From Coriaria nepalensis (Eukaryota; Streptophyta; Magnoliopsida; Cucurbitales; Coriariaceae): a stretch of 64,000 nt of DNA. The DNA lies in NCBI GenBank assembly GCA_027186245.1, contig CP114500.1, positions 8,070,001 through 8,134,000 on the forward strand, written 5' to 3'. The translations under genes and the position numbers were made by a program. The stretch's first letter is position 1. Each line of letters begins with the position of its first letter. This document shows positions 23,980 through 35,903 of the stretch, one piece after another. Below the pieces are notes generated by a model, which searched no databases, was not told where the DNA came from, and saw only the letters and a program-made list of their open reading frames with translations.

Positions 23980-26727
23980 AGTCAACATTTCGTTGAAGTA
24001 TGTTCGTACCTTATTAGCACCCTTTTTCCTTACCAGTGAATGGTAATGATGGCTACTTATATATACCCATGATGTTACTTGCGGTCAAAGTGGTTATGTT
24101 CCGTGTAAAATTTCTTGTGATTATTAAGGCTTAGAAATCTCCATCAATCTAAAAGGGTAATCAACCTTATTATATAGTTTCTGTCCACTTTTGACCTATT
24201 CAATTTGAACAGATCTGAATTCATTAAAGTAGAATTGAGTTATTTTTCTATTTCACGTTTCTTCTAAGACGATATTAGATATCACAAACAGGGGTTGGAA
24301 TTTTGATGTTCTGGACCATACGTTAGTTGACCCCTTCTTCTTTATACTCTATTTCATGTATGACTCTTGACTTTTTATCTCCCTGTTTATAGCCTATTGA
24401 CATTATGGGGTATGAAATGTGTACATTTAACGTTACATGAAATTTCTTGAATCTTGACAGTGCAAACTGCGACGTAATAAATAAATAAAAAATAAATGCA
24501 TGTTTCATGAGTCATGACTTGATCAAATGTCTTGTTCAATGGGTGAGGTCTTATATTAAAAATCTCATGTAAATCTGAACTATTTTTTTTACACCCTTTA
24601 CCCAAAAAAGGGGGAAAATGAATAGATTTTACGATATATGATTTATTGTTTCATCTTTTATCATTAGAGGGAATATAACTGTTTAAACAGTTGTTAGTAC
24701 AAAATTAGAAGAGAAAGAACAATTACAACTAACGGGGCAAAAAGGATGAACACGGTCTTAAATTTGATTTTATTAAAGCACGCTTAGAACATGTATATTT
24801 GTATATTACAGATTAAGTATACTTGCCGTGATCTTATGATTTCATTTTATTTTCTATTTGTTAAGGTGAAGGCTGCTAATTAGACCTGCTATAGATTAAT
24901 TAGAATGATACGAGAAGGATGCAGTTTTTGAGTTGACTCCCTTAACAATATTGTTCGTATGGTTTACTTTAATTGCTTCAATCTTGTAGATTTCCAATAT
25001 AAACTTGATATATGCAATTTAAATAAATCGATCTACCATGATCATGACATGTCAATAGCTATAAGAACAACCGGAGAGCTAAGTACTTAGACAAGTTGAG
25101 GAACCAACAGACATGCATCTTACTTCATGCATGCACCATGTGTACATTCATCATGATGATTGATGAACCCGGCAAGGATCATGGGACCGATTGGCACCAA
25201 CCATATACATATGCATGTATGAAAGTAGCAGCTATATAGTGCATGAATATCTCTTGGCCTGGATGTGAAACATCACCCTTTTTCTTTTCGATTCTTTTTG
25301 GTTTATCAATCGCTGTTAACACTATCATACAAAACATTAAGTGAAGCCTTTTGACAAAATTCTGATGAGCATATAAAATGATCACGACATGTTTTTTTTT
25401 TTCTTCATCAAGTGGGATGGTAACAATAGATCTGGATGTGGCCCTATTCATCTGATGGTGAATTATGTCCAATAATAAAACAGGATTAGAGCAAATTAGT
25501 ATCTTATAATCAATCTATGGAGACAGTTCTTCTTCTCTGTCGCCTGACATCTACCTTATAAAACAAACTTCTCTAGAATGATAGACTTAGAGAGAGTGAT
25601 ATTTTTGTAGGGTTGTGCCAACTGATATTACGTATGGTGGGCCTAACTTTATATTTTCTACAATCAATCATGCGGAGTCAATGATATACCATACTTTTTT
25701 CTATACACGCATATATATAACATGATTGATACACATTATCAAGATAAGATCAGAGGTCCCTTCTTCTAGAAGATGGGTTTAAGGTTGTCTTCAGTAATAA
25801 CTAAGACTGTATATAATAAATACATAACTTAGTGGATCAATCACGTAATATATATATATATACCTACGGCTGTGATCAAATCTCGTGATATTCTCGAAAC
25901 AATAGTAAGATAGTTTCTATATATATAAACCTAATTAAAGTATTAATTTAGACCTCAGACATTTCACTATAGTGGCATGGAACATAATACCTGGGGTCCA
26001 CCGTGTCCTAAGTCCACGTGGAAGCCCATTTGAAAGAAAGAAAACTAACAAAACAAAATCTACTGCAAGCTAGAAAGTGACGGATTAGGAGGGACAGAGC
26101 AGGTTGGGGTTTATTGGGGACTGTAACCCCTACACATTTTTCTGGAAAACTATATATATATATATATATATTTATTTATTTATTAGGAGTAATTTTGAAA
26201 ATTACCCGTTCCGGGAATTTCACCTGAATCCCGATTAGGAACTTTAATTTAGCCCCCATTAGCATTTGGCTCCGGCCATGCGGATTAGATAATGGAGTTG
26301 TAAGCAAACTGAAATTCAAACACCACGGGCTGCCCCCCCTTTTGGCTGCTCCTCTCCATCCCTAGAAAATGAAACCGGATTATCCTTCAACCCAGAAAAA
26401 AAAAAGAAAAGAAGAAACCAACAAATCTAAAAACAAATTGTAAGAACGGAATCAGTTGCGTTTGCGTTGCGTCCCCGTTTGGGTCCATCCTTATCAATTA
26501 TTTATTGATTATTTCTGGAGCCAAAAAAAAGAGATAGAGAGAGAGAGAAAGCTTCTAGAAGCACAATCCCTTTTAACTAGGCCATTACCCCACCCTTTCC
26601 GCCTATAAAGCAAATCCACCTTCCCATCTTACTTTCCAACATTCCTTTACAGCAAGAATTGTTCTGCTGCTTCTTTCTTTCTTTTTTTTAAAGGAAGTTG
26701 TTTGATCTTGATCTTACTGATCATTCT
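23980..26727. other. Intergenic region between CENP-C and the kelch F-box gene
   Basis: Contains the CENP-C 3'UTR, AT-rich spacer and, near 26.4-26.7 kb, the CT-rich 5' leader of the F-box gene. (TA)n runs lie near 25848-25862 and 26151-26172. No other gene is supportable. Confidence 0.6.
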
Positions 26728-27804
26728 ATGGAGTTGATTCAGGGTCTCCCTTACGATCTAGCTCGCTCTTGCTTACTTCGTCTTTCCTACGACCAGTTCG
26801 CCACCGTCGCTTCCGTCTGTAAAGGCTGGAAGGCGGAGATTGATCTGCCGGATTTTCGCCGTCTCCGTAAGTTAACCGGAAACTGCCAGAAGTTCATCGT
26901 CGTTGCCCAAGCTGCGCCGCGGGTCAACCTCGGCGACGACGATCAGAAGATTTCTGTTGTGAAGTACTCATCTCCGGTTTACCGGCTCGCGATTTACGAG
27001 CTGTATTCCGGTCACTGGTCTGAGTTTCCGCCGATTCCTGGGTTTTCAGGTGGGTTGCCAGTTTTTTGTCAGCTTATTGGGACCGGGTCGACTTTGGTTG
27101 TAATAGGCGGGTGGGACCCGGAGACCTGGAAAGTCTCGAGGTCGGTTTTCGTTTACAGTTTCATGTCTGCGACGTGGCGGCGTGGGGCCGACATGCCGGG
27201 TGGGTCCCGCTCATTTTTCGGTTGCGCGTCCGATTCCGATCTGATGGTGTACGTGACCGGAGGTCATGATGAGGACAAGAACGCTTTAAGATCTGCTATG
27301 GCGTACGACGTGTCGGAAGATCGGTGGCTGATGTTGCCTGACATGGCAAGAGAGCGAGACGAGTGCAAGGCGGTGTTCCAACGTGGCAAACTACATGTCG
27401 TGGGGGGCTACTGCACTGAAAAGCAAGGCCGGTTCGAGAAAAGCGCCGAAGCGTTCGATACAGCCACGTGGCGGTGGGAACCCGTTATAGACGACTTCTT
27501 AGCGGCGGCAACGTGTCCACGGACATGTGTCAGCGATGACGAGGCAATCTACGCGTGCAATAGAGGTTACGTTTCTGCGTACAGAGACGCCACGTGGAAA
27601 GTAGTGGCCAAGATGCCAGATGAGATTCACAGTACCGGATATGTGATTGCGTGGGAAGGAAAGTTGACGGTGATTGGTTCGCCATGCTTCGGCAGGCCGC
27701 ACGTGGGATATACGTTGGATTTGAAAACTCTGGCGTGGACAAGATTGGACACCTCGGATGAATACTCTGGCCACGTTCAATCAGGTTGTTACTTTGAGAT
27801 TTAA
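26728..27804 (+). CDS. F-box/kelch-repeat protein, KFB/KMD type
   Basis: Substrate receptor of an SCF ubiquitin ligase. In Arabidopsis the closest family (KFB01/KFB20, also called KMD2/KMD1) directs degradation of phenylalanine ammonia-lyase and of type-B response regulators. One exon, 358 aa. The F-box spans about residues 1-45 (LIQGLPYDLARSCLLRLSYD, then VCKGWKAEI). Kelch blades follow with double-Gly motifs: LVVIGGWDP, VYVTGGHDE and LHVVGGYC, plus SAMAYDVSEDRW and SAEAFDTATWRW. The ATG at 26728 (MELIQGLPYD) is chosen; the open frame extends upstream only from a TTG. The coding sequence is more GC-rich than its surroundings, as usual for an intronless plant gene. Its neighbours CENP-C and XRCC1 match the Arabidopsis KFB01 and KFB20 loci, supporting orthology. 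Confidence 0.93.
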   Translation: MELIQGLPYDLARSCLLRLSYDQFATVASVCKGWKAEIDLPDFRRLRKLTGNCQKFIVVAQAAPRVNLGDDDQKISVVKYSSPVYRLAIYELYSGHWSEFPPIPGFSGGLPVFCQLIGTGSTLVVIGGWDPETWKVSRSVFVYSFMSATWRRGADMPGGSRSFFGCASDSDLMVYVTGGHDEDKNALRSAMAYDVSEDRWLMLPDMARERDECKAVFQRGKLHVVGGYCTEKQGRFEKSAEAFDTATWRWEPVIDDFLAAATCPRTCVSDDEAIYACNRGYVSAYRDATWKVVAKMPDEIHSTGYVIAWEGKLTVIGSPCFGRPHVGYTLDLKTLAWTRLDTSDEYSGHVQSGCYFEI

Positions 27805-28286
27805 CGGCGTCATATACACAGTAACGCAATTATCGAACAAATCATGTAAATACTATAATATGGTATGTATGTATTTATTTATTTTTATTTTCAATTTTGA
27901 ATTTGTTGCGTGAAAATTACGAGAATTTCTTCTTTAAAAAAAACAAAAATTCATTTATATTTCTTCATAATATAAATGAAACTATTTTATTTAAATTACC
28001 TTGTTGCATAAGCTTTTATTGAAAAAGTAACTGATAATTAAATATATATATATATATATTAAAAAGAAAAAAAACTGACAGTTTGTTTGTATAGCTATGG
28101 TTGACATTTGCTTGTCAAAACAGAAGATAAACACAAATGAATTGATAATTAAGATATCAAATCAATCCTTACATCCTCATTAACAACTTCAAATCACATC
28201 CTGTTGTGTAATTATTATACATTAAAAAATAGTCCCGATCCAAGTTAAACAGCTTACCATCTCCAAGTCAAAAAACTTGTTTCATC

Positions 28287-28363
<77 letters not shown>

Positions 28364-29224
28364 ATAGTATTGGCTTTATAGGGGTCCCACATTGTAAAAC
28401 AGCTTAAAAGATGAACATTTTCAAATGTTTACCACATTCCAAGCCAGTAAAGTATTCATTATTTTTTTATTATCTTTAAAAAAAGGGGGAAAAAAAATTC
28501 ATTAATCCAGTCATTACAAGGATAACAAGGTCTTTTCTTGTAATCTAATCACGCTTAGCATAACGACTAACCGAACATCTCAAGTCAAAAACACATTTTG
28601 TAGAAAATAGAAAAAAAAAAAAAACTAAAAATCCAATCACCTTTACCAAGCAGCAACAATTTCTTACTTCTTTTTCCTTTTTCTTATTAAGTTTTTTTCT
28701 TCTTTGGGAAAAGCCTGCACCCATTTCTCACAAGCTTCACTTGAAAACCAAACCAGAAGAAAACGTGGAGAGTATCAAACCACAAGGAATAAACTACCCA
28801 GCTGAAAAAAAAGGAACGCGGGGGGAGGAGTAACGACCAAAATTTGAACCTACCTCAATTTAAACAAGGAATTTCTGCCCGTGAATTTTGACTACAGCAT
28901 GAGCAGGCATTTGACATGGGTACTACCGCAACACAGATCAAGATGCAGGGCAATAAAAGGCATAGGATAAATAAACGCATTCTTTCTGTGAAATATACCG
29001 GAATCGAGATAGTGAAACAGAAAATATAAGAGGGAATACCTAAAATACAGCAGAACCTATTGCAGCCCAAAGTCCTCCAGAACAGAAGCTGGAGACCACA
29101 GGCCTGCACCACCAAACGCTGTAACTTAAAAACTTGCAGCAGCCCAATAATCAAAATGCTCAAGTGGGAGATATCAAACCTTGATTTGCTTATTCAAACA
29201 GGCTCCCACTCTTATTCACGCACT
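27805..29224. other. Convergent intergenic region
   Basis: Lies between the 3' ends of the F-box gene and the CASC3 gene, so it should hold both 3'UTRs. It contains the long ATG trinucleotide repeat. A 102-codon minus-strand frame at 28855-29163 begins with a hydrophobic stretch but resembles nothing I know and probably lies in the CASC3 3'UTR. Confidence 0.55.
28287..28362. repeat. (ATG)n trinucleotide microsatellite, about 25 copies
   Basis: An uninterrupted run of about 25 ATG units (CAT on the other strand) in the intergenic region downstream of the F-box gene. Its length makes it probably polymorphic. Confidence 0.97.
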
Positions 29225-32200
29225 TCACTGACCGAAATTCATCTCAGAGTATCTACAAGAAGAGAAAGCCAGTACTTAAACAGAAATGGAATCATGTCTC
29301 CTTTTTTTGTCCAGATACCCAGCCAAGGGATACAAGCAGAAGCAGCATTGACAAGATTACATGCTTCGAACTAGAATGATCAGTCTTTAAAAATTACCTA
29401 CGAGGCTTATTCTGTCGGTGACCAAATTCATCGCTTACAGGCTCTGCAGAGAATACTAGTTGCGTTAATCACAACATTTCACTAAAAAATAAGCGGGGAA
29501 ACCATTCAATTGACAGTACAAATTGAGAGTAAACATAGGGTCAATCTTACCAGTCCTCTGTAAAGATTTCCAGTCATTCTCGGGTTTATCTGTGCCATCT
29601 TCTTTGCTAAATGGAAATAAAAACCCAAAATTTAGCAGATGAATGTAACAGACAATAACCCCAAAGAAAAAGCCTTGTATGCAAATGAGCAAACAAGATG
29701 GGAAACTGTAATGAAATATAAGAACTGACAAAGCATTATTAGTTGCATAAGATGAAGTAGCAACCCTACTAACCTTGAAGTGCCCACACTCAATGCCTGT
29801 CCAGACGGACGAACACGATAAGAAGGATCAACAGCAATGTAAGGTGAACAATAGGTGGCCCCTAAAGCTCCTGCTGCACCAGCCAGAACTGGAAGCCTGA
29901 CAAATAAAGAGGCAATAGTTCTTATCACTCTGAGTAAATATTCACTTATTTTTATCTCTTTATTTTAACATGCAGTAACATCTCATACATACCATGTCAT
30001 TTCTGAATTTCCCATGCCAAGTTGTGGCTGGGCAACATATCCTGGAAATGCCATGCCAACTGCAGGAACTCCCATACCACCAGGATGCTGGCCCCCGAAT
30101 TGCATAACTGCACAAAAGGTTTACAAAATAAGAACATGATTCAAATAAAAGCGCAGAACAATATGGGCCTGGACCAGCCCACCCAACCCACTACTTAAGA
30201 TGCAACAGAGAGTAGATCACAGAGCACCAACCACCCAGAAAAAATGTCAGTTTGCAGTCAGATAAATAGAAATGCATCTACTCCTGTTTATAATGACCCC
30301 ATAAAAATCACCTGGCAAAAAGGCAGGAGTGCCAGGGAAGTTCTGATCTCCATTAGTAACGTTCATGCTTCCAGTGGCCCCCATAACTTGAGCTCCACCA
30401 TACAGAAAAGACCCTGTTCCACTGCCTTGAATTGTCCCTTTTCCCTTTCCAACTAATGCACCTCTTAATTTACTTGATTCTGAAGAAGACTCAAGTTCTC
30501 CAGCTTCAATCGAGTTACTTGTTAAAGCTGCTTTTGTTGGGGATGAAGCTTGAGATCCACTAACAGATTGCTGGCCAAGATTTTGAGCAGGAGTCTGGAC
30601 AATAGGTTGAACTCTGCTTTGAACAGAAATTTGCGAGACACTATGGGGTTGTCCTGGTGACGATGTTCTACTGCCTTGGTTATGAGGGGAAGATTGATAA
30701 CTCACTGGTCCTGCAATTGTACCCCTTCCCTGAGCGCTTGACTGAGAAGATTGAACAGTATTGTGTAACGACGGCCCATAAGATGGAGTTTTCTGGTTGG
30801 TCAAAGGACTTCCCGCAGTTGAATTTATCGAATCATCGATATAAATCCTGTCCCTACCTTCAGATTCAGCTATATTCTTGCCTCGCAGATATGCATTGTT
30901 GCTGAGCCCGGAAAGGTTTTCATCCACACAATGATTCCTGCTGGTACCTCCAGCTTGAACATCCTTTTTATGTGTTAGAGGAATGTCTTTATTGGAACTA
31001 CCTGAAGGATAAAATGGAGGAGAAGCATAATTGAGGCTAGAGGCAAACACATGTTTCCTACTGGGAGCTGGTTCAGTTTCTGCATTTGATGTGGGCACGA
31101 AAGCTCTCCGTGTTGTATTATGTGATGATTTCTCAAAGTGCTTCCCAGATCTACTGACATTGGAAAACATGGTGGCATTGATGAGCAAATATTTATGAAT
31201 CTACAAGAAGACACGATTTTTTTTTATTACAAACTTCTTTTTTTTTTTCCTTTTTTTTTTTAATTTACTCACTTCTTGTTGTTGGATGGAGGTGCCTGAG
31301 CCTGACTGTTGTTTTTTGTAATGCGTTCATAATGTCTAGAGTCTCTGGACCCCCTCCCGCGTCCTCCCTTTGGTGCATGGTGATGACTATTATTATTACT
31401 GTTATGTTCCTGATTATTAGTGTTGTTAAATTCCCTGGATCTGTTTCCTCCACCATAACCACGATCTATGCCTCTGTTGTTACCCCGACCTCGATAACAA
31501 CCCCTGGGAACTCTCCTTCCCTGGTAACACATAAATAAATCTGTAATGCAAGAATGAGAGTATTTGAGGGCAGGGGAACTTGATCAACATTTATCATGTG
31601 GGCTATTTGTATATAACTCAGTCACCTCATCATAATGCCTTTCCTGCAAATTCATCTCCTCAAACATGTCATGTCCCCATTTTCTTTCATCCCTGGACTC
31701 CCACAACCTCCTTCCACCGCGCCTAATATAGTGAATGCAACAAAGTAAAAGATGTATGGCTTATCTATTCAATTTAAATTTAACTACAAGTTTAAGAAAA
31801 AGCAAGGGACCGTGTACATGCAAGATTGAGAACATATATTACTCAGAAGAACATATATTGGCTTAAATTTACAAAGTAATTACGGAAACTAGATGAAATT
31901 CAACTTATGAATTAGCTTAAAAATAGATTATAGTTTAATCCTTGTTGAAAAACTTAATGAACGAGACGCACTAAGACTCATCATATAGTGCTGCACTACC
32001 TGGATCTCAAACCTCAATTATATGCAGACCATTGTCAGGCATATACATGCCCTAAATTTGCAAAGTATAAGCAGCAATGATGTGCTTCAGTTTCATGTAA
32101 AATTATTTGCACAATCATATGATATGGTAAAAGTCAACCATTCTGGGATGCACAAGTCCAAAAATTCAATTATGCTCCTTAATAAAACAATTTCAGCTCA

Positions 32201-32773
32201 ACGTTCTCCAAGCACTAACTATAATACTTGTTGCTCTACACCTACGGGCCAAGAATAAGAATCATACCTGTTTCGACCAACAGCATTGCCCTTAAACCGA
32301 TCATCATGCATATAGAAAGCTCCAGCGGTGGGAACAGCAAAGGGTTCATGCTCCTTCTTCTCCCCATCTTCCTCCTCCGCTTGATTCTCTACATTTGCAT
32401 CCATCGACTTTTCCACATACCTGCTCTCATCACCTTTCGATTCATTCACTGCAATGTTTGAACTACCAACCTCTCTTTGACCGTGTCTCTCCTCATAAGT
32501 ATCTGCCTCTTCAGCTTCTTCTTCGTCTAATACGTCTTCCTCTTCTGGACCTAATTCTTCTGCACCATCATCGTACTCAGCAAGACCACCCTGACCGTCT
32601 GATTCATCAGAATGAATTCCCACCCTCCGATCCAACCTCAGCTTCTCTCTCCCCTCTCCTTCACCATCTTCATCGTCACTTGCTTCTCGCCTTCGCATCG
32701 CCAGCAAGCGCTTCTCCTCCTCCGGATCACTTTCATAGTAAACCTCTTCTTCGTTAGCCGTAGACGTTGCCAT
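29225..32773 (-). CDS. CASC3: CASC3/Barentsz (MLN51) exon junction complex protein
   Basis: The Btz/MLN51 subunit clamps eIF4A3 on spliced RNA in the exon junction complex and so affects mRNA surveillance and localisation. Exons include 32268-32773, 31626-31722, 31273-31520, about 30312-31153 and several small ones down to 29225. The N-terminus is acidic (SDPEEEKRLLAMRRREASDD, then long Glu/Asp runs). The SELOR core spans FAVPTAGAFYMHDDRF, the next exon with RRLWESRDERKWGHDMFEEM, and HYDEGRRVPRG. An Arg/Gly/Asn-rich part follows (31.27-31.52 kb), then a Ser/Gln-rich region. The C-terminus has GMGVPAVGMAFPGYVAQPQL, LPVLAGAAGALGATYCSPY and RYSEMNFGQ, matching plant CASC3 proteins. For the large exon, the acceptor at 31153 keeps the frame. 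Arabidopsis homologues lie at At1g80000 and At1g15280. Confidence 0.9.
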
Positions 32774-33835
32774 CTACACACTCCAAACGAAAACCTAAAC
32801 CTTAAGCCTGCGCTTGTACCCAAACTTTCTCGGAATCCAAACAAGAAATTCAAACAAACCGTCAAGAAGAAGAAAAAAAAAAAAGGCCCTAAAAATGCAA
32901 ATTTAACCAGAAGCCGAACAAGAATTCGAAAAAGCTCGGTAAGTCCCCAAAAAAAAAAAAAAGCCCTAACGAGCTCGAAAATCCGTCTCAATCGAACTGC
33001 GAATTCGAGAAAAAATTTCACAAAACTGAAACCCTAAATTTGGAGAGACTTTTTTTTGGGGAGTACTTGACGAAGAAAAGGAGGAGCTGTGAAGTAAAGA
33101 GCGGATATCTTTGGGGGGTGACACTGTAGACAATTATCTAACTTAATAGGGGTAAATTAGGAAAATAATAAGTAAGGAGGTAGTTCGTGATTGGTCAGAT
33201 TCTGACACGTAGGATAGCTATCTTCTTAGTATTGACACGTGAGAAGCTTTGCCTGACGTAAAATAGCTTTCTTCTGCCGAGGGTGCGTGAATCTAAGTGT
33301 CCCCTATTACCCAATTATATCCTGCCACGCAAGCATCTGCAGTTTCGTAGACATCATATATTCATGCATCAAACTTCAAAGTGTACAAAACAGCCAATCA
33401 CGGCTTGACACATAAGCATATGAGAAAAGGTCTTGACATCTACACATACGAACTGAAATATATATATATATATATATATGCCGTGTCTTACTCAATTAAA
33501 CATCAAGAACCAAAGTAAAAATGCTAAGAGCATTCAATACTCCAATCAATCCTAACAATTTTTCTACTACTAATCAAAAGAAATAAGAAAAAAAAAACCA
33601 TTAACATCATGATCTAACTAGAGTCTCTTCCAGCCATGATGATCTCCCTTTCTAGAGCAAAAGCCTAAAGACTTTAATGGCGGCAGATGAGCAATGTTCG
33701 GACCAACTGCACTAAAATTGATCTGATGATTTAAATCATAATTTAAAGACATCTGATAATTTTCTATAGGCGGCGGGATTCTGCCATTTCGGAAGTTCGG
33801 GCAGACATGAATTGGTACTACTTGTAGTAGAATTC
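32774..33835. other. Upstream region of CASC3
   Basis: Holds the CASC3 5'UTR (A-rich on the plus strand, about 32.8-33.1 kb) and promoter, with a CACGTG at 33236-33241 and a (TA)n run near 33460-33479. No gene is seen before the relic that follows. Confidence 0.55.
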
Positions 33836-34155
33836 ATCCTCATAAGAGTTTGATCAAGCGTCGGCCCCGGCATTGATCACGGATTGTAAGAGTTTTCCCT
33901 TCTCAGGCAACCTCCTACCATCAACCTCGTTGATGGGACAACATAATAATGCCAGCTACTTGTCGTCTTCTGAGATCGACGACTTGAGCCCATGGCTAAG
34001 CACTACCTTTAGCGATCAAGATACTTGCATGGACGCGCTTCTAGAATCCAATTCCATGCTGCTATGAGACTTATCACAAAGACACAAAGTGCTATGAAAA
34101 ATTCTACAGAGCTTGTTAGCAATAACTTAGCCATTGTGATTTGAGTTCTTAGTCT
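33836..34155 (+). pseudogene. Relic of a pectin methylesterase/inhibitor (PMEI-type) domain
   Basis: On the plus strand the translation reads ITDCKS, then about 30 residues later IDDLSPWLSTTFSDQDTCMD, and in a shifted frame MKNSTELVSNNLAIV. These resemble the second half of the PMEI fold: an A-L-x-DC motif, then DDL-x-WLSAALT-x-Q-TC-x-D, then a helix with NS-x-x-LAI. The last block is out of frame with the others and is closed by a TGA. There is no signal peptide and no pectinesterase catalytic region nearby. This is a guess from motif spacing; a chance match is possible but the three motifs are in the right order. Confidence 0.5.
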
Positions 34156-34500
34156 ACTTGTTGGTGACAGCAACGAATCGGAACACGGAATGAAGTTATT
34201 AATGCAATCGGAAACGGCATCATTAGAACACGACATGGACTAATTTTATGTTTTCAACCGGAAATAAATATTTACCTGCAATTTCCAATTTTATATCGTT
34301 AATCCCGGCCACTAATTATTAAGGCAAAAGATGTGGCGTTCCAGCAAGAATAATACGACATGTCGTCCTCGCTCATATTTTACTCTCATTAATAACTACT
34401 TAAGTACACTTAAAAGACAGATAACTGTTTTCACGCCCTATCTTCTCTCTATTTAAGAAATTAGTCTGGTGTTGTTCTTTGTATTGTAAGAAGAATAACA

Positions 34501-35012
34501 ATGGGGGAAGTAAGAAGAGTTATGATGGTGATGTGGCTGGTGGCAGGGATGCTTGCAGGGAAATGCAGAGGGTCTTCTTCTTCATTCATGGGTTGCTATG
34601 AAGGATGTTTCCTTGTCTGTCTCATCACACCAAGTCAATCTGCTTGCTCTTGCCCTGTCAAGTGCTTGAAAGACTGCATCATACCGTCGCAGGGTCTGGA
34701 TATGTCATCTACTGCTGTTGCTGCTGCTTATAAGGATAATAAGAAGCAAATTAGAGATGATGATGATGATCAAACCCATTATTTCTGTAAGCTTGGCTGT
34801 GCTTTTTACTTGTGCTCCAATTTCAGCTCCAAACTGAATCCAGGTGATTAGTCTTCTATATATATACATTAGTTAAGTTATCAACTAGTTATATAGTTCC
34901 GGTACGTACTTAATTACTATACGTCTATACGTAATATATATGTGATTGTTCAGATGGCGAAAAAGTGGAAAGCTGTGTGGATTCTTGTTCTAAGACATGC
35001 TTGCATATCTAA
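34501..35012 (+). CDS. Small secreted cysteine-rich protein, thionin-like
   Basis: Two exons, 34501-34843 and 34954-35012, give 133 aa; the codon split over the intron is in phase. An N-terminal hydrophobic segment (about residues 5-22) looks like a signal peptide. The mature part has two Cys clusters: a C-x3-C-x3-C group then C-x-C-x3-C-x3-C with the conserved-looking SCPVKCLKDCIIP (typical of plant thionin-like proteins), and after an acidic DDDDD linker C-x3-C-x4-C and C-x3-C-x3-C in the second exon. The paired C-x3-C spacing fits small disulfide-rich apoplastic proteins. Role unknown; defence or reproductive signalling are possible from the family but not shown here. Confidence 0.65.
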
Positions 35013-35903
35013 GAACAACTGGGTACTTTTCTTTTGTGGACGTTATATTACTTTAGAAATTATAATCAAACATTTATAATGAGGATGTCTGATGAATTTG
35101 CAGGCTTAATTCGATCAAGCGTTCATTAATTTGTCCAGGAATTGAAGGAGAGACGTGAAGATGTCCTGCTGATTGTTTAGTTTTTTTGGTTGCCTTCTAT
35201 AAAATGTTTATTTACTTCAACAAAAAAAAAAAAAAAAAATTTGTTCACGGGTATGTTTTGACTTGGAATCATGAATCAAGAACTATTTGTCTATTGTTCT
35301 TCTCTTTGTTTCTTTTGTTGTTATACTAATAGGAACAAGATAGAGTTGGGTCGTTATCACACACGTGAACTGGCTTTGTCTTCGTTGAGACTTGAGACAA
35401 AGGAATCTCATGTGAATCCAATATCATATCATATCTAAGAGGGAGAGAGAGGGAGAGAGAGAGAGAGAGGGAGAATGCCTCATATTTATGGGGTTATGTA
35501 TTGGACGAGCCAACAGTCATATTTATGGGGTTATATTGTTTTTTCTTAAATTAAAATAATGAAAACAAAAAAGGGATCAAAGTATTCATCTTGATGTGTT
35601 GTCCAAGTTCGCGAAATATAAAAAATAACAAAAAGGATCAGCTTTTCCACGAGTCACGCCATCTTTCCTCCTTTCCCATAGATAAGAGCAAGAAATTATC
35701 CAATATATGATATCATATAATGAGTCTGACCAAATCCCGCATTGAAGGGGCAAACTGTTCCGGTGTTTCAGGATCATAATATGCCGTCTTGGGCTAGAAA
35801 CCAATCTTACCCAAGAAATTTAAGGGAAAAAAAAAGTTGAGACTTAAAAACTACTCCAAAATGCATAACATACTCTCATACCGTGTGAAAACAGGTTTCT
35901 CTT
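35013..35903. other. Convergent spacer between the thionin-like gene and NUP50
   Basis: Expected to hold the 3'UTRs of both genes. It contains a poly-A stretch near 35222-35239 and a GA-rich run near 35439-35470. No other gene seen. Confidence 0.55.

Noticed and set aside
26698..26727. Ten extra codons before the F-box gene start
   Set aside because: The extension begins with TTG, not ATG, and the ATG at 26728 gives the conserved MELIQGLP start.
28855..29163. A 102-codon frame with a hydrophobic start downstream of CASC3
   Set aside because: Probably 3'UTR sequence; no family match and no splice connection to the CASC3 frame.
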